Shown here: positions 28,836 through 37,669 of the stretch, one piece after another
Numbering within the stretch: the first letter of the stretch is position 1
Layout: each line of letters begins with the position of its first letter
From: Seonamhaeicola maritimus
GTDB taxonomy: Bacteria; Bacteroidota; Bacteroidia; Flavobacteriales; Flavobacteriaceae
Direction: 5' to 3'
DNA: 64,000 bases
Assembly: GCF_008056315.1 (NCBI RefSeq)
Contig: NZ_VRKQ01000008.1
Coordinates: 434,001-498,000 of the forward strand
The notes under the pieces: generated by a model
Databases searched by the model: none
What the model saw: only the letters and a program-made list of their open reading frames with translations
Told to the model about the DNA's origin: nothing
Made by a program: the position numbers and the translations under genes

Positions 28836-31800
28836 TTGATTCGAGTATTATATTTATATATCACATTTTTCTTTTTGTCAAGTATATCGATTTTTGGGCA
28901 GGCTCCAGAATTGAAGTTTGAACATTTTGTTGATGAAAAAGGGCTAGCACAAAATTCTATTATGAATGTGCTTCAAGATTTAGATGGATTCTTGTGGATT
29001 GGTACTCCCAATGGTCTATATAAATATGATGGAAATCAATATAAGGTTTATAGACACCAAACAAATGATTCACTATCCATATCAAATAATTCTATTTACG
29101 AGTTAGAATTAGATATTCATGGTAATATTTTAATTGGAACTGGAAGTGGATTATGCAAGTTTGATAGGTTAAAGGAAACATTTTCAACCTTTCCAGGTGA
29201 CTTAAAAAATGGTCGGATAAGTGCTATTTATCCTGAAAAGGATGGTGGTCTTTGGGTTGGAACATTACACTCGGGGTTGTATCATTTGAAGGCAGATGAT
29301 TCATACGGAAATGATCCAGAACATTATACACACCAACTTAGTAAATCTACAAGTATAGATAGTGATAAGGTTCAATCAATTACTAAAGACCATGAAGGAA
29401 ACCTTTGGGTAGGTACTTTTACTGGTCTTAATAAAATGTATGAGACCAAGTCAGGAAATGGTTTTCTACAAATAGAAGAAGTTAATGAGGAGATAAAATC
29501 TTTATTCGTAGATGAAAGAGGTGAACTTTGGATTGGTTTAAGAGGGGCTAGATTATTTAGGATAATGGATCCTGCTAATTTTAAGACAGGAAATTCTAAG
29601 GGAATAAAAAAATATGCTTTCAATAATGATGTTGGTAATGATATAAGTGAAATTAGCGGATTGATTGCTATTAATAAGGCTCTTGGAGATAATCTATGGT
29701 TGGGAATTCATGGTTATGGCTTGTGTTGGTTTAATCCAGAAACGGAAGAATTCAAGCTGTATATTCCCAACGTATTAAACCCAGAAAGTATAAGTAGTAA
29801 TAATGTAGAAACCATACTTGTAGATCGTACCAATGTTCTTTGGGTAGGAACAGAAGAAGGAGGGCTTAATAAATGTGATTTAGAAAAAAAGAATATTCTT
29901 TTCTTTGGCAAAAACGGCCTTACCAAAAACTCCCTAAGTGATCCTTCAGTAAATGCTATTATTAGTGATACTGAAAATTCAATTATGGTAGCCACACAAA
30001 ACGGACTCAATAAAATTGTGTTTGATGATGGAAGTTATGAGAACCCATCCTATAAACACTTATATGTTGATGAAAAATTGGCCAAATCTGATTTTGGAAT
30101 TAAACAACCAGTTTATTCAATTATAAAAGATAAAGATGATGATTATTGGTTAGGATGTTCTGCGGGAATTGTTCATATGAAGGCAGACGATGCAGAAAAG
30201 AAATTCTCGTTCACTGCTACAGGTCTAAATATGAATGAAGTTTTTTCTGTATTAGAGGATAGTAATGGTGTTCTGTGGTTCGGTTCTATGTTAGATGGTT
30301 TAGTGAAGTGGAAAAAGAAGTTATTACCAAATAGTAATCAATTTGACTTTTCTAACGCAGTTCATTATTTACCAAACCCAAATGATAAATATAGTATTAA
30401 TGCAAAGGAGATTACGTGCATTTATGAAGATAGGAAGGGAAATGTATGGGTAGGAACTCAACGAGGAGGGATAAATTTGGTGGTTCCGGGCAAAAAAGGA
30501 GAGCCTGATCGTTTTGTAAGTTATCAACATAATCCAGAAGACTCAAATAGTTTAAGTCATAATTCGGTTTATTCAATTCATGAAGATGCTTTAGGGAATT
30601 TTTGGATAGGAACTTTTGGGGGTGGCTTAAATAAAATGACCTTTCCTTTGGTTGGTGACGCAGCTCCCACATTTAAACATTATACAGAGCATGAGGGTTT
30701 AGCAGATAATGCTGTTTATGGTATTTTGGAAGATGGCACAGGAAAACTGTGGATAAGTACAGACCACGGAATATCATATTTTGATCCTAAAAAAGAAGTT
30801 TTTAAAAACTTAAGGAAAGATGATGGCCTTCAAAGTAATAACTTTAGAATGAATGCCTATTTTAAAAACAAGAATGGCTACTTACTTTTTGGAGGATTAA
30901 GAGGGCTTAATATTTTTCACCCAAGCAACTTAAAAGAAAATACTATTCCTCCAGAAGTTAAGATTACTAGCTTAAAGATTAAAAATGAAGAAATAAAAGT
31001 AGGGCAAGAATATAATGGTAGGGTTATTTTAAACAAATCTCTTTCTCATATTAATGAAAGTGTAAACTTGAAGCATCATGAAAATACTCTAACTTTTGAG
31101 TTTGCCGCTTTGCATTATGCCGTTCCTGAGAAGAATAATTTTAGGTTTAAATTAGAAGGGTTTGATAAGGAATGGGAGAGTCGTAAAAACATATCTTTTG
31201 CTCACTATACTAATTTATCACCGGGTAATTATGTGTTTAAAGTTCAAGCTTCAAATAATGATGGTTTTTGGACAGACGAAGATGCTATACTTGAGTTAAA
31301 AATAAACCCTCCTTTTTGGTTGACAAATTGGGCGTACCTTCTATACACTCTATTATTCTTAGCCTTTGTTTGGAGTATCAATTCATATAGCAATATGAAG
31401 TCTCAGCAAAAGGCTTCTTTAAAATTACAAAAGGAAATTGAAGAAGTAAATAGATTAAAACTTCAGTTTTTTACCAATATATCTCATGAGTTAAAAACTC
31501 CCATTACTTTAATATTGAATCCTTTAGAGGAAGTACTGGAGTCTGTTAGCAATAACATCGATTTAAAATCTAGTTTAAAAATAATTCAGCGAAATGCTAA
31601 TTCATTATTAAGACTTGTAAACCAGTTAATGGAGTTTAGAAAGATTGAAGTTGGAGAAACTCAATTAAGAGCCACAAAATCTAACTTAATAAATTTTGTT
31701 AGAGAAATTACGTTTTCGTTTCGTGCTTCTGCTAAGAAAAAAAGAGTGGAAATTTCTTTTGAAAGTCAGTTGTATGATGCAAGTATTTGGTTTGATTGGG

Positions 31801-33050
31801 ATAAACTTGAAAAGATTTTAAATAATCTTATTTATAATGCTATAAAGTTCACGACGTCTGAAGGAGAAATCACAGTAAGAGTCAAAAAACCAAAACACAG
31901 TAAAATTGACATTGTTGGTAGAGAATTATCTGTTGAATACATACAAATTGAAATAGAAGATAACGGTATAGGCATTCATAAAGATAAATTGCCCTATATT
32001 TTTCAACGTTTTTATCAAGTAAATCAAACCTCAAAAAAGAATTCCGATAGGGGGTCAGGTATCGGATTAGCCATCACAAAAGATTTGGTAGATCTGCATC
32101 ACGGCAGTATTGAGGTGGATTCTGAAGAAAATAAGGGCACCTGTTTTACTATTAAACTACCATTAGGAAATGAACATCTTTTATCAGATGAAATGGTTGA
32201 AATTTCTAGTTCTGAACCATTGTCTGAAGAGGAAATGGATGAGAGTTTTGATGCTAATGATGAGCAAGGATATAAAAAAGATGAAGATAGGTATACCATT
32301 TTAGTAGTTGATGATAATGATGATATTAGAACCATTGTTAAAAATGGATTGGTAAAAAAATATCATGTTCTTGAAGCTATTCATGGTAAGGAGGCGCTTA
32401 ACGTTGCCCTAAAAGAAATGCCAGATTTAATTATTACCGATGTTTTGATGCCAGAAATGGACGGTATTGAGTTTTGTACTGAGTTAAGAAATAATTTAAG
32501 AACCAGTCATATTCCAATTATTATGTTAACTGCTTTAAACTCTGTTGAGCATAGAATAAAAGGTGTTGAATCTGGAGCAGATGTCTATATTCCAAAACCT
32601 TTTAATATGAAACTATTAGAGGTTAGAACAGATAAACTTATTGAATCCAGAGAAATAATAAGAAAAAGATTTCAGACTGAAAAGGAGCTTACTCCAGAGG
32701 AAATTACGCTTAATTCATTGGATGAAGGATTTTTAAATAAGATTATGAGCTTAATGGAGGAAAATATGGCAGATGAATCTTATTGGATTGATGAATTGGC
32801 GGCAGATATGAATACCAGTCGGTCAACATTCTTCAGAAAATTAAAAAAGTTAACAGGACAAACTCCAAATGAATTTATAAGACTTGTTAGGCTAAAAAGG
32901 GCTGCTCAATTGTTAGAACAGAATAAGCTTAATATTGCGCAAGTGAGCTATATGGTTGGGTTTAATGACCCAAATTACTTTGGAAAATGCTTCAAAAAGT
33001 TTTTTGGAGAATCTCCCTCAAGTTTTATTAAGAAAACTACAGTATCATAA
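28836..33050 (+). CDS. Hybrid two-component system sensor/regulator (HTCS)
   Basis: A 1404-residue paralogue of the HTCS at 12516-16751 with the same layout: signal peptide (ISIFGQAPE), propeller repeats (FLWIGTPNGLYKYD, NLWVGTFTGLNKM, VLWVGTEEGGLNK), Y_Y_Y domain, one membrane helix (about 830-855), HisKA (NISHELKTPI, His about 884), ATPase (GSGIGLAITKDLV), receiver (ILVVDDNDDIR; Asp in IITDVLMPEMDG) and AraC HTH (AQVSYMVGFNDPNYFGKCF). The start is TTG at 28836: an in-frame stop at 28824 lies just upstream, and the next ATG would remove the signal peptide. It probably controls the second susC/susD pair, and cross-talk with HTCS 1 is plausible because the output domains are so alike. Confidence 0.94.
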   Translation: MIRVLYLYITFFFLSSISIFGQAPELKFEHFVDEKGLAQNSIMNVLQDLDGFLWIGTPNGLYKYDGNQYKVYRHQTNDSLSISNNSIYELELDIHGNILIGTGSGLCKFDRLKETFSTFPGDLKNGRISAIYPEKDGGLWVGTLHSGLYHLKADDSYGNDPEHYTHQLSKSTSIDSDKVQSITKDHEGNLWVGTFTGLNKMYETKSGNGFLQIEEVNEEIKSLFVDERGELWIGLRGARLFRIMDPANFKTGNSKGIKKYAFNNDVGNDISEISGLIAINKALGDNLWLGIHGYGLCWFNPETEEFKLYIPNVLNPESISSNNVETILVDRTNVLWVGTEEGGLNKCDLEKKNILFFGKNGLTKNSLSDPSVNAIISDTENSIMVATQNGLNKIVFDDGSYENPSYKHLYVDEKLAKSDFGIKQPVYSIIKDKDDDYWLGCSAGIVHMKADDAEKKFSFTATGLNMNEVFSVLEDSNGVLWFGSMLDGLVKWKKKLLPNSNQFDFSNAVHYLPNPNDKYSINAKEITCIYEDRKGNVWVGTQRGGINLVVPGKKGEPDRFVSYQHNPEDSNSLSHNSVYSIHEDALGNFWIGTFGGGLNKMTFPLVGDAAPTFKHYTEHEGLADNAVYGILEDGTGKLWISTDHGISYFDPKKEVFKNLRKDDGLQSNNFRMNAYFKNKNGYLLFGGLRGLNIFHPSNLKENTIPPEVKITSLKIKNEEIKVGQEYNGRVILNKSLSHINESVNLKHHENTLTFEFAALHYAVPEKNNFRFKLEGFDKEWESRKNISFAHYTNLSPGNYVFKVQASNNDGFWTDEDAILELKINPPFWLTNWAYLLYTLLFLAFVWSINSYSNMKSQQKASLKLQKEIEEVNRLKLQFFTNISHELKTPITLILNPLEEVLESVSNNIDLKSSLKIIQRNANSLLRLVNQLMEFRKIEVGETQLRATKSNLINFVREITFSFRASAKKKRVEISFESQLYDASIWFDWDKLEKILNNLIYNAIKFTTSEGEITVRVKKPKHSKIDIVGRELSVEYIQIEIEDNGIGIHKDKLPYIFQRFYQVNQTSKKNSDRGSGIGLAITKDLVDLHHGSIEVDSEENKGTCFTIKLPLGNEHLLSDEMVEISSSEPLSEEEMDESFDANDEQGYKKDEDRYTILVVDDNDDIRTIVKNGLVKKYHVLEAIHGKEALNVALKEMPDLIITDVLMPEMDGIEFCTELRNNLRTSHIPIIMLTALNSVEHRIKGVESGADVYIPKPFNMKLLEVRTDKLIESREIIRKRFQTEKELTPEEITLNSLDEGFLNKIMSLMEENMADESYWIDELAADMNTSRSTFFRKLKKLTGQTPNEFIRLVRLKRAAQLLEQNKLNIAQVSYMVGFNDPNYFGKCFKKFFGESPSSFIKKTTVS

Positions 33051-33128
33051 AATAGTTAACTCAACTTATATAGGTATGGTGTAATTTTACTTACGTAAAT
33101 TCGTTGTAAATTATACAAAAAGAGTTTA

Positions 33129-33965
33129 GTGCTGGAGAAACATGATCTTGGTAGTAACGTAATTTTAGCAATCTTATTTGCTGTTTTACTATTTATGGTA
33201 TTACGGTATGCCTTTAAACTTATTGAAATGGCATATGTAATAAAGCATAGAAAACCACTTTACACACATTTCTGTCTTTTCAAAAAAAAGCTAAGTCAAT
33301 CTCAAAAATCTATTTTAAGACAAGGTTTACCGTTTTATAATAAATTAGACTTAAAGCACAAATCTTCTTTTGAACATAGGGTAGCTTCGTTTATAAAAGA
33401 TAAAGATTTCTTGGGGCGGGATGGTGTTAAAGTTACTGAAGAAATGAAAGTTCTAATTTCTGCTTCCGCCGTTATGTTAACGTTTGGATTTAGAGATTTT
33501 TACATAGGGTTAATTTCAAAAATTGTTATTTATCCTAGTGAGTTTTATTCTAAAATTAATGATGCTTACCACAAAGGAGAATTCAATCCTAAATTTAAGG
33601 CTCTGGTATTATCTTGGGAAGATTTTAAAAAAGGTTATGAAGATGGAACTGATAACATAAATCTTGCTATTCATGAATTCACCCATGCTATTCATTTAAA
33701 TAGTATGAAGGAACGTGATGTTAGTTCAACTATTTTTAGTGATTCTTTTGAAGAACTGTCTAAAATGCTTGCTGATAATGAATCTTTAAGAAAAGAACTG
33801 ATGACTTCAGACTATTTTAGAAACTATGCGTTTACTAATAGGTTTGAATTTTTGGCTGTGGCTATTGAAAATTTTATTGAAACCCCTCAGGAGTTCAAAA
33901 TACAATTCCCTGATATATATAAAATGGTAAAGCAAATGCTAAACTATAATTTTGCAGGGTATTAA
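33129..33965 (+). CDS. MtfA-like zinc-dependent peptidase
   Basis: A 278-residue protein with a GTG start, one N-terminal membrane segment (VILAILFAVLLFMVLRY) and the zinc-peptidase signature HEFTHAIH (HExxH). The downstream segment NRFEFLAVAIENFIETP supplies the third metal-binding region, and PDIYKMVKQMLN is also typical of the MtfA (Mlc titration factor A) family. In E. coli MtfA acts on the sugar-system repressor Mlc; Bacteroidota lack that system, so the target here is unknown. It lies 78 bp after HTCS 2 in the same orientation and has its own terminator. The N-terminal membrane anchor is not part of the E. coli protein as I remember it. Confidence 0.8.
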   Translation: MLEKHDLGSNVILAILFAVLLFMVLRYAFKLIEMAYVIKHRKPLYTHFCLFKKKLSQSQKSILRQGLPFYNKLDLKHKSSFEHRVASFIKDKDFLGRDGVKVTEEMKVLISASAVMLTFGFRDFYIGLISKIVIYPSEFYSKINDAYHKGEFNPKFKALVLSWEDFKKGYEDGTDNINLAIHEFTHAIHLNSMKERDVSSTIFSDSFEELSKMLADNESLRKELMTSDYFRNYAFTNRFEFLAVAIENFIETPQEFKIQFPDIYKMVKQMLNYNFAGY

Positions 33966-33997
33966 AAAATGCCGATGTATAATTATCGGCATTTTTT
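33964..33997. terminator. Bidirectional intrinsic terminator
   Basis: AAAAAATGCCGAT pairs with ATCGGCATTTTTT. The A-run on one side and T-run on the other let it end both the peptidase gene (+) and the converging CHRD gene (-). Confidence 0.85.
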
Positions 33998-34012
33998 GTG
34001 AAGTATAAATTA

Positions 34013-34561
34013 TTAAAGTTGTCCTCTCAACTCTCCTGGTGGAAAAGTGTCTGTATGGACATTAATATAAATGTTGCCAGCTCTAATGTCTTGTATTAGC
34101 AAGGGTAGTCTATTTTCACCATCTTCACTAAAACTTGCTGAAGTTATATAACCTTCGTTTAATATGCCATTAAACTTACCTTCTTTTTTTGGGCCAAGAA
34201 ATAAGCCAATAATGACACCCCCATTAGAACCAGCAGGCGCTTTATGAAAGTGAGCCGCCCTTACATCTTTAATATTGGCAACCATAACTTTAAAGTATAT
34301 CATGCTTTCATCTTTACTAATTTTTACTATGGCTTCACCAGTTGCTCTGGTCTCTCTGGCGGGAACCTCATTTTTTCCAGATAAATGGGTAGTAAAATTA
34401 TATTTACTTTCAGTCACTTTTTTAGAACTGGTTTTGGCATTTAAAGGGGCTTCAAGTAAATTGTTTTCTAGGTCAGTTTGCTCAGTTGAACATCTTGCTA
34501 GTGATAGGCAGAATATTGCACATAGCAATATTCGCATCGAAATTGTGATTTGTGTTTTCAT
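34013..34561 (-). CDS. CHRD-domain lipoprotein
   Basis: A 182-residue lipoprotein (signal ends FCLSLARC). Residues about 55-182 form a CHRD domain, recognisable by HLSGKNEVPA, the TGEAIVKIS strand, AAHFHKAPAGSNGGVIIGLF and the C-terminal IYINVHTDTFPPGELRGQL. CHRD domains were first described in chordin; in bacteria they are small beta-sandwich envelope proteins without a settled role. The gene is monocistronic and converges on the peptidase gene. Confidence 0.85.
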   Translation of the reverse strand: MKTQITISMRILLCAIFCLSLARCSTEQTDLENNLLEAPLNAKTSSKKVTESKYNFTTHLSGKNEVPARETRATGEAIVKISKDESMIYFKVMVANIKDVRAAHFHKAPAGSNGGVIIGLFLGPKKEGKFNGILNEGYITSASFSEDGENRLPLLIQDIRAGNIYINVHTDTFPPGELRGQL

Positions 34562-34795
34562 AGCATTCCATTTTTTAAATTAAAAAACTTGTGTTTTCCT
34601 AACAGAAGAAGTTAATGGGCTAGAATTTTGGAGGTTAGTCTAAATATACGAATAAAATTTATTAAAAATTTAAAAACTGATAGTATTCGCCAATATTTTC
34701 TATTAAAGCGATAATAGCATAAAGTATGATTAATGTCATAATATTTTAAAGCTTGGTTTAATATTTTTAAGGTAGTTAACTAAAAATTAGATGTC

Positions 34796-35215
34796 ATGAT
34801 ACGAAAAGCACCGATTTCAATGATAATGACGGAAAATGTCATCACATTAAAGAAAACAGACGATTTAAAAAAAGCCGAAAAGTTGTTTAAACATTATCAT
34901 ATAAGACACATTCCTGTTGTTGAGGAAAATGCTGTAATAGGTATGTTAAGCTATACTGATTTAAAGCGTTTAAGTTTCGTAGACATTACTAATGAGTTTG
35001 ATAGTGATGCGGATGCCATGGTATATAATATGTTGACAATAAATCAAGTAATGAAGAAAAAAGTGGCAAGCGTTTCTCCGTCTAATTCTATTAAAGAAGT
35101 GGCTGAAATTTTAGCAACCAAGGAGTTTCACGCATTACCAGTGCTAGAGAACAATAAACTAGTGGGTATAGTAACTACTACAGATTTAATAAAGTATCTT
35201 TTAAAGCAGTTCTAA
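34796..35215 (+). CDS. CBS-domain pair protein (copy 1)
   Basis: A 139-residue cytoplasmic protein made only of two CBS domains: residues about 5-60 (APISMIMTENVITL, HIPVVEENAVIGMLSYTDL) and about 80-139 (MKKKVASVSP, HALPVLENNKLVGIVTTTDL). CBS pairs bind adenine nucleotides and act as energy or ligand sensors. The start ATG at 34796 gives a normal full-length pair. A paralogue starts 52 bp downstream, so the two are likely co-transcribed and could form a mixed dimer. Partner enzymes are not evident nearby. Confidence 0.88.
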   Translation: MIRKAPISMIMTENVITLKKTDDLKKAEKLFKHYHIRHIPVVEENAVIGMLSYTDLKRLSFVDITNEFDSDADAMVYNMLTINQVMKKKVASVSPSNSIKEVAEILATKEFHALPVLENNKLVGIVTTTDLIKYLLKQF

Positions 35216-35267
35216 AAACCTGATTATATACAGTACCATTTATTAGAAATATTCAAATTCTAGAGAT

Positions 35268-35687
35268 ATGAGACATCATGTTCCAGTTTCAAGTATAATG
35301 ACCAAAAATGTAATTGCATTGACGCGTTCTGATGACTTAGAAAGAGCCGAATTACTTTTTAAAAGGTACAAGATTAAGCATATTCCTGTAGTATCTGGTG
35401 AGACTATAATAGGAATTTTAAGTTATACAGATTTAATGCGAATAAGTTATGCTGAATTAGCGGATGAAGACGGTAATTCGGTTGACTCTGTAGTTTATAA
35501 CATGTTTGACATTGAACAGGTTATGGTAAAAGATGTTGTAACCGTAAATAGTAGAACTTCAATCAAGGAAGTAGCAAAGATTTTAGCAGATAGAGAATTT
35601 CATGCACTACCAGTTGTTGATGATAATACACTTGTGGGTATTGTTACCACAACCGATTTATTAAATTATTTTATAAAACAGATTTAA
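35268..35687 (+). CDS. CBS-domain pair protein (copy 2)
   Basis: A 139-residue tandem duplicate of the preceding gene with two CBS domains (VSSIMTKNVIALT, IPVVSGETIIGILSYTDL, VKDVVTVN, HALPVVDDNTLVGIVTTTDL). The identical length and co-linear motifs indicate duplication, with enough divergence to suggest both are kept. The stop codon overlaps by four bases the stop of the converging epimerase gene. Confidence 0.88.
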   Translation: MRHHVPVSSIMTKNVIALTRSDDLERAELLFKRYKIKHIPVVSGETIIGILSYTDLMRISYAELADEDGNSVDSVVYNMFDIEQVMVKDVVTVNSRTSIKEVAKILADREFHALPVVDDNTLVGIVTTTDLLNYFIKQI

Positions 35688-36346
35688 GAGTTGGCTAGAG
35701 CTCTTAGGTCTTTAATTGTTGCTGTTTGGTTTTCGCTTTTGAAAATATAACTTCCTGCTACAAATGTATCAGCGCCAGCTTCAACAAGTGCTTTAATGTT
35801 TTTATTAGTAACACCTCCGTCTATTTCAATGCGCGTATTTAAACCTCTTTCGTCAACCATTTTACGAAGTTTTTTTACACGATTATAAGTGATGTCTTCA
35901 AATTTTTGTCCTCCAAAACCTGGGTTGATAGACATTAATAAAACCATAAAACATTTAGGTAGTATATCTTCCAATACAGAAACCGGAGTAGTCAAATTTA
36001 GAACAACACCAGCTTTACAACCAGCATTCTCTATTTGAGTTAAAGTTCTGTGTAAATGAACCGTAGATTCATAGTGAACGGTAATGATATTTGCTCCAAC
36101 TTTAACAAACTCTTCAATATAACGTTCTGGCTTTTCAATCATTAAATGAACATCAAGAGGCTTAGTAGCATGCTTTTTTATTGCTTGTATAACGGGCATT
36201 CCGTAGGATATATTTGGAACAAAATGTCCATCCATTACATCAATGTGAAACCAATCGGCATCACTGTTATTTACCATTTCTACATCACGCTGTAGGTTGC
36301 CAAAATCTGCTGCTAAAATTGAAGGTGCAATTAACTTAGAGTTCAT
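35684..36346 (-). CDS. rpe: Ribulose-phosphate 3-epimerase
   Basis: A 220-residue TIM-barrel enzyme of the pentose phosphate pathway that interconverts ribulose 5-phosphate and xylulose 5-phosphate in the cytoplasm. Family landmarks are IAPSILAADFGNL, WFHIDVMDGHFVPNIS (metal-binding His and Asp), DVHLMIEKPE, MSINPGFGGQKF (phosphate loop) and IEIDGGV (catalytic Asp). Length is normal. Two terminators separate it from the upstream rpoD gene, so it has its own promoter in the short space before 36346. Confidence 0.97.
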   Translation of the reverse strand: MNSKLIAPSILAADFGNLQRDVEMVNNSDADWFHIDVMDGHFVPNISYGMPVIQAIKKHATKPLDVHLMIEKPERYIEEFVKVGANIITVHYESTVHLHRTLTQIENAGCKAGVVLNLTTPVSVLEDILPKCFMVLLMSINPGFGGQKFEDITYNRVKKLRKMVDERGLNTRIEIDGGVTNKNIKALVEAGADTFVAGSYIFKSENQTATIKDLRALANS

Positions 36347-36389
36347 TCTTAAAGAGTAGTTTTATTTGGCAAAAATAGTATAAAAAAGT

Positions 36390-36416
36390 GAACCTCCGGT
36401 AATCAGCCGGAGGTTC
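36390..36416 (-). terminator. Second intrinsic terminator after rpoD
   Basis: GAACCTCCGG pairs perfectly with CCGGAGGTTC around a seven-base loop. Read on the minus strand it is followed by ACTTTTTTATA. It is one of two stacked terminators. Confidence 0.85.
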
Positions 36417-36435
36417 TTTCATCAATCAAAAAACG

Positions 36436-36455
36436 AACAGTTATGTGTAACTGTT
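36436..36455 (-). terminator. First intrinsic terminator after rpoD
   Basis: AACAGTTA pairs with TAACTGTT around a four-base loop. On the minus strand it is followed by CGTTTTTTG. It lies 30 bp beyond the sigma-factor stop, ahead of the second hairpin. Confidence 0.75.
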
Positions 36456-36484
36456 GTTGCCGTAATTTAGGAGTAATTTGATAA

Positions 36485-37348
36485 TTATCCTAAATAAGTT
36501 TTTAATATTTTACTTCTAGACGTATGTTTTAATCTACGAATAGCTTTTTCTTTAATTTGTCTTACACGCTCACGAGTTAAATCGAAAGTCTCACCTATTT
36601 CCTCTAAAGTCATTGGGTGCTGGTTTCCTAAACCAAAATACAAACGAATTACATCTGCTTCACGAGGTGTTAAAGTCTCTAAAGCACGCTCTATTTCTGT
36701 ACGTAAAGACTCATGTAATAATTCTTTGTCAGGATTTGGAGACTCACCACTATTTAATACATCGTACAAGTTAGAATCTTCACCTTCTACTAAAGGTGCA
36801 TCCATACTTACATGACGACCAGAGTTTTTCATAGACTCTTTAACATCGTTAATAGTCATGTCTAACTCTTTGGCAATTTCTTCAGCACTTGGTGGGCGCT
36901 CATGACTTTGCTCTAAAAAGGCGAAAGTCTTGTTAATCTTATTAATAGAACCAATCTTGTTTAACGGTAAACGTACAATTCTAGATTGTTCTGCTAACGC
37001 CTGTAAAATAGACTGACGAATCCACCAAACAGCATAAGAGATAAATTTAAATCCACGAGTTTCATCAAAACGTTGAGCCGCTTTAATTAACCCTAAATTA
37101 CCTTCATTAATTAAATCTGGTAAAGTAAGTCCTTGGTTTTGGTATTGTTTTGCTACCGATACCACGAAACGTAAATTAGCTTTTGTCAACTTTTCTAAAG
37201 CTATTTGATCACCAGCTTTAATACGTTGTGCTAACTCCACTTCCTCATCGGCCGTAATTAAATCAACCTTACCAATTTCTTGTAAATATTTGTCTAACGA
37301 CGCAGTTTCTCTATTGGTAACCTGCTTCGTAATTTTAAGTTGTCTCAT
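36485..37348 (-). CDS. rpoD: Primary RNA polymerase sigma factor (sigma-70, RpoD/SigA)
   Basis: A 287-residue housekeeping sigma factor of the short Bacteroidota type. It has region 1.2 ([15 protein letters not shown]), region 2 ([47 protein letters not shown] for -10 recognition and melting), region 3 ([13 protein letters not shown]) and region 4 ([36 protein letters not shown] for -35 recognition). The lack of a long region 1.1 is normal in this phylum. The ATG is preceded by AGGAGA at seven bases, an unusually clear Shine-Dalgarno for Bacteroidota. It is transcribed divergently from HTCS 3 over 321 bp. Confidence 0.97.
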   Translation of the reverse strand: MRQLKITKQVTNRETASLDKYLQEIGKVDLITADEEVELAQRIKAGDQIALEKLTKANLRFVVSVAKQYQNQGLTLPDLINEGNLGLIKAAQRFDETRGFKFISYAVWWIRQSILQALAEQSRIVRLPLNKIGSINKINKTFAFLEQSHERPPSAEEIAKELDMTINDVKESMKNSGRHVSMDAPLVEGEDSNLYDVLNSGESPNPDKELLHESLRTEIERALETLTPREADVIRLYFGLGNQHPMTLEEIGETFDLTRERVRQIKEKAIRRLKHTSRSKILKTYLG

Positions 37349-37496
37349 CTAAAAATCTCCTATGTTAAATATGAATATTTTGGGCATTCAGTAGTTATAC
37401 GTTTATATGTCGATAAATGTTACAAAAAGTTTCATTTTATTTTTCTCTTGTATCAATTAGACGCAAAAAACTCGGTAAAGTCACATTATTATTGAG

Positions 37497-37520
37497 TTTT
37501 CTTAACATATGTTAAGAAAA
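37497..37520. promoter_or_regulatory. 24-bp perfect palindrome, candidate operator
   Basis: The half-site TTTTCTTAACAT is followed directly by its reverse complement ATGTTAAGAAAA. It lies 149 bp upstream of the rpoD start and 150 bp upstream of the HTCS start. Without a loop it is more likely a dimer-binding site than a terminator. Confidence 0.45.
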
Positions 37521-37623
37521 ACACAGGTTTTTAAGTTTTCTATTATCTATTTCATTTATTAAGACAGAAATTAGCATACTTTATTTCCAATGCTATATTA
37601 CTTAGCAGAAAATTATTATTTTT

Positions 37624-37662
37624 AAGAATCTTATAATTTGTAAATTGGATTATAAGATTCTT
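37624..37662 (+). promoter_or_regulatory. Long inverted repeat overlapping the HTCS 3 leader
   Basis: AAGAATCTTATAAT and ATTATAAGATTCTT are exact complements around 11 bases. The 3' arm is followed by TTAAAGC and the ATG at 37670. In RNA it would form a 14-bp AU-rich hairpin just ahead of the start codon, able to hide the ribosome site or act as a weak attenuator; in DNA it could be an operator. Confidence 0.5.
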
Positions 37663-37669
37663 TTAAAGC

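Larger units (their letters stand above)
37349..37669. other. Divergent intergenic region between rpoD and HTCS 3
   Basis: The 321-bp gap has no gene that I can support. It holds two symmetric sites annotated separately: a 24-bp palindrome (37497-37520) and a 14-bp inverted repeat (37624-37662) that ends eight bases before the HTCS ATG. The rpoD promoter must lie here on the minus strand, but I could not place a convincing -33/-7 pair. Confidence 0.6.

Noticed and set aside
37497-37662. CRISPR repeats or a mobile-element end
   Set aside because: The palindromes are single and unrelated to each other, without spacers, target duplications or a transposase gene.
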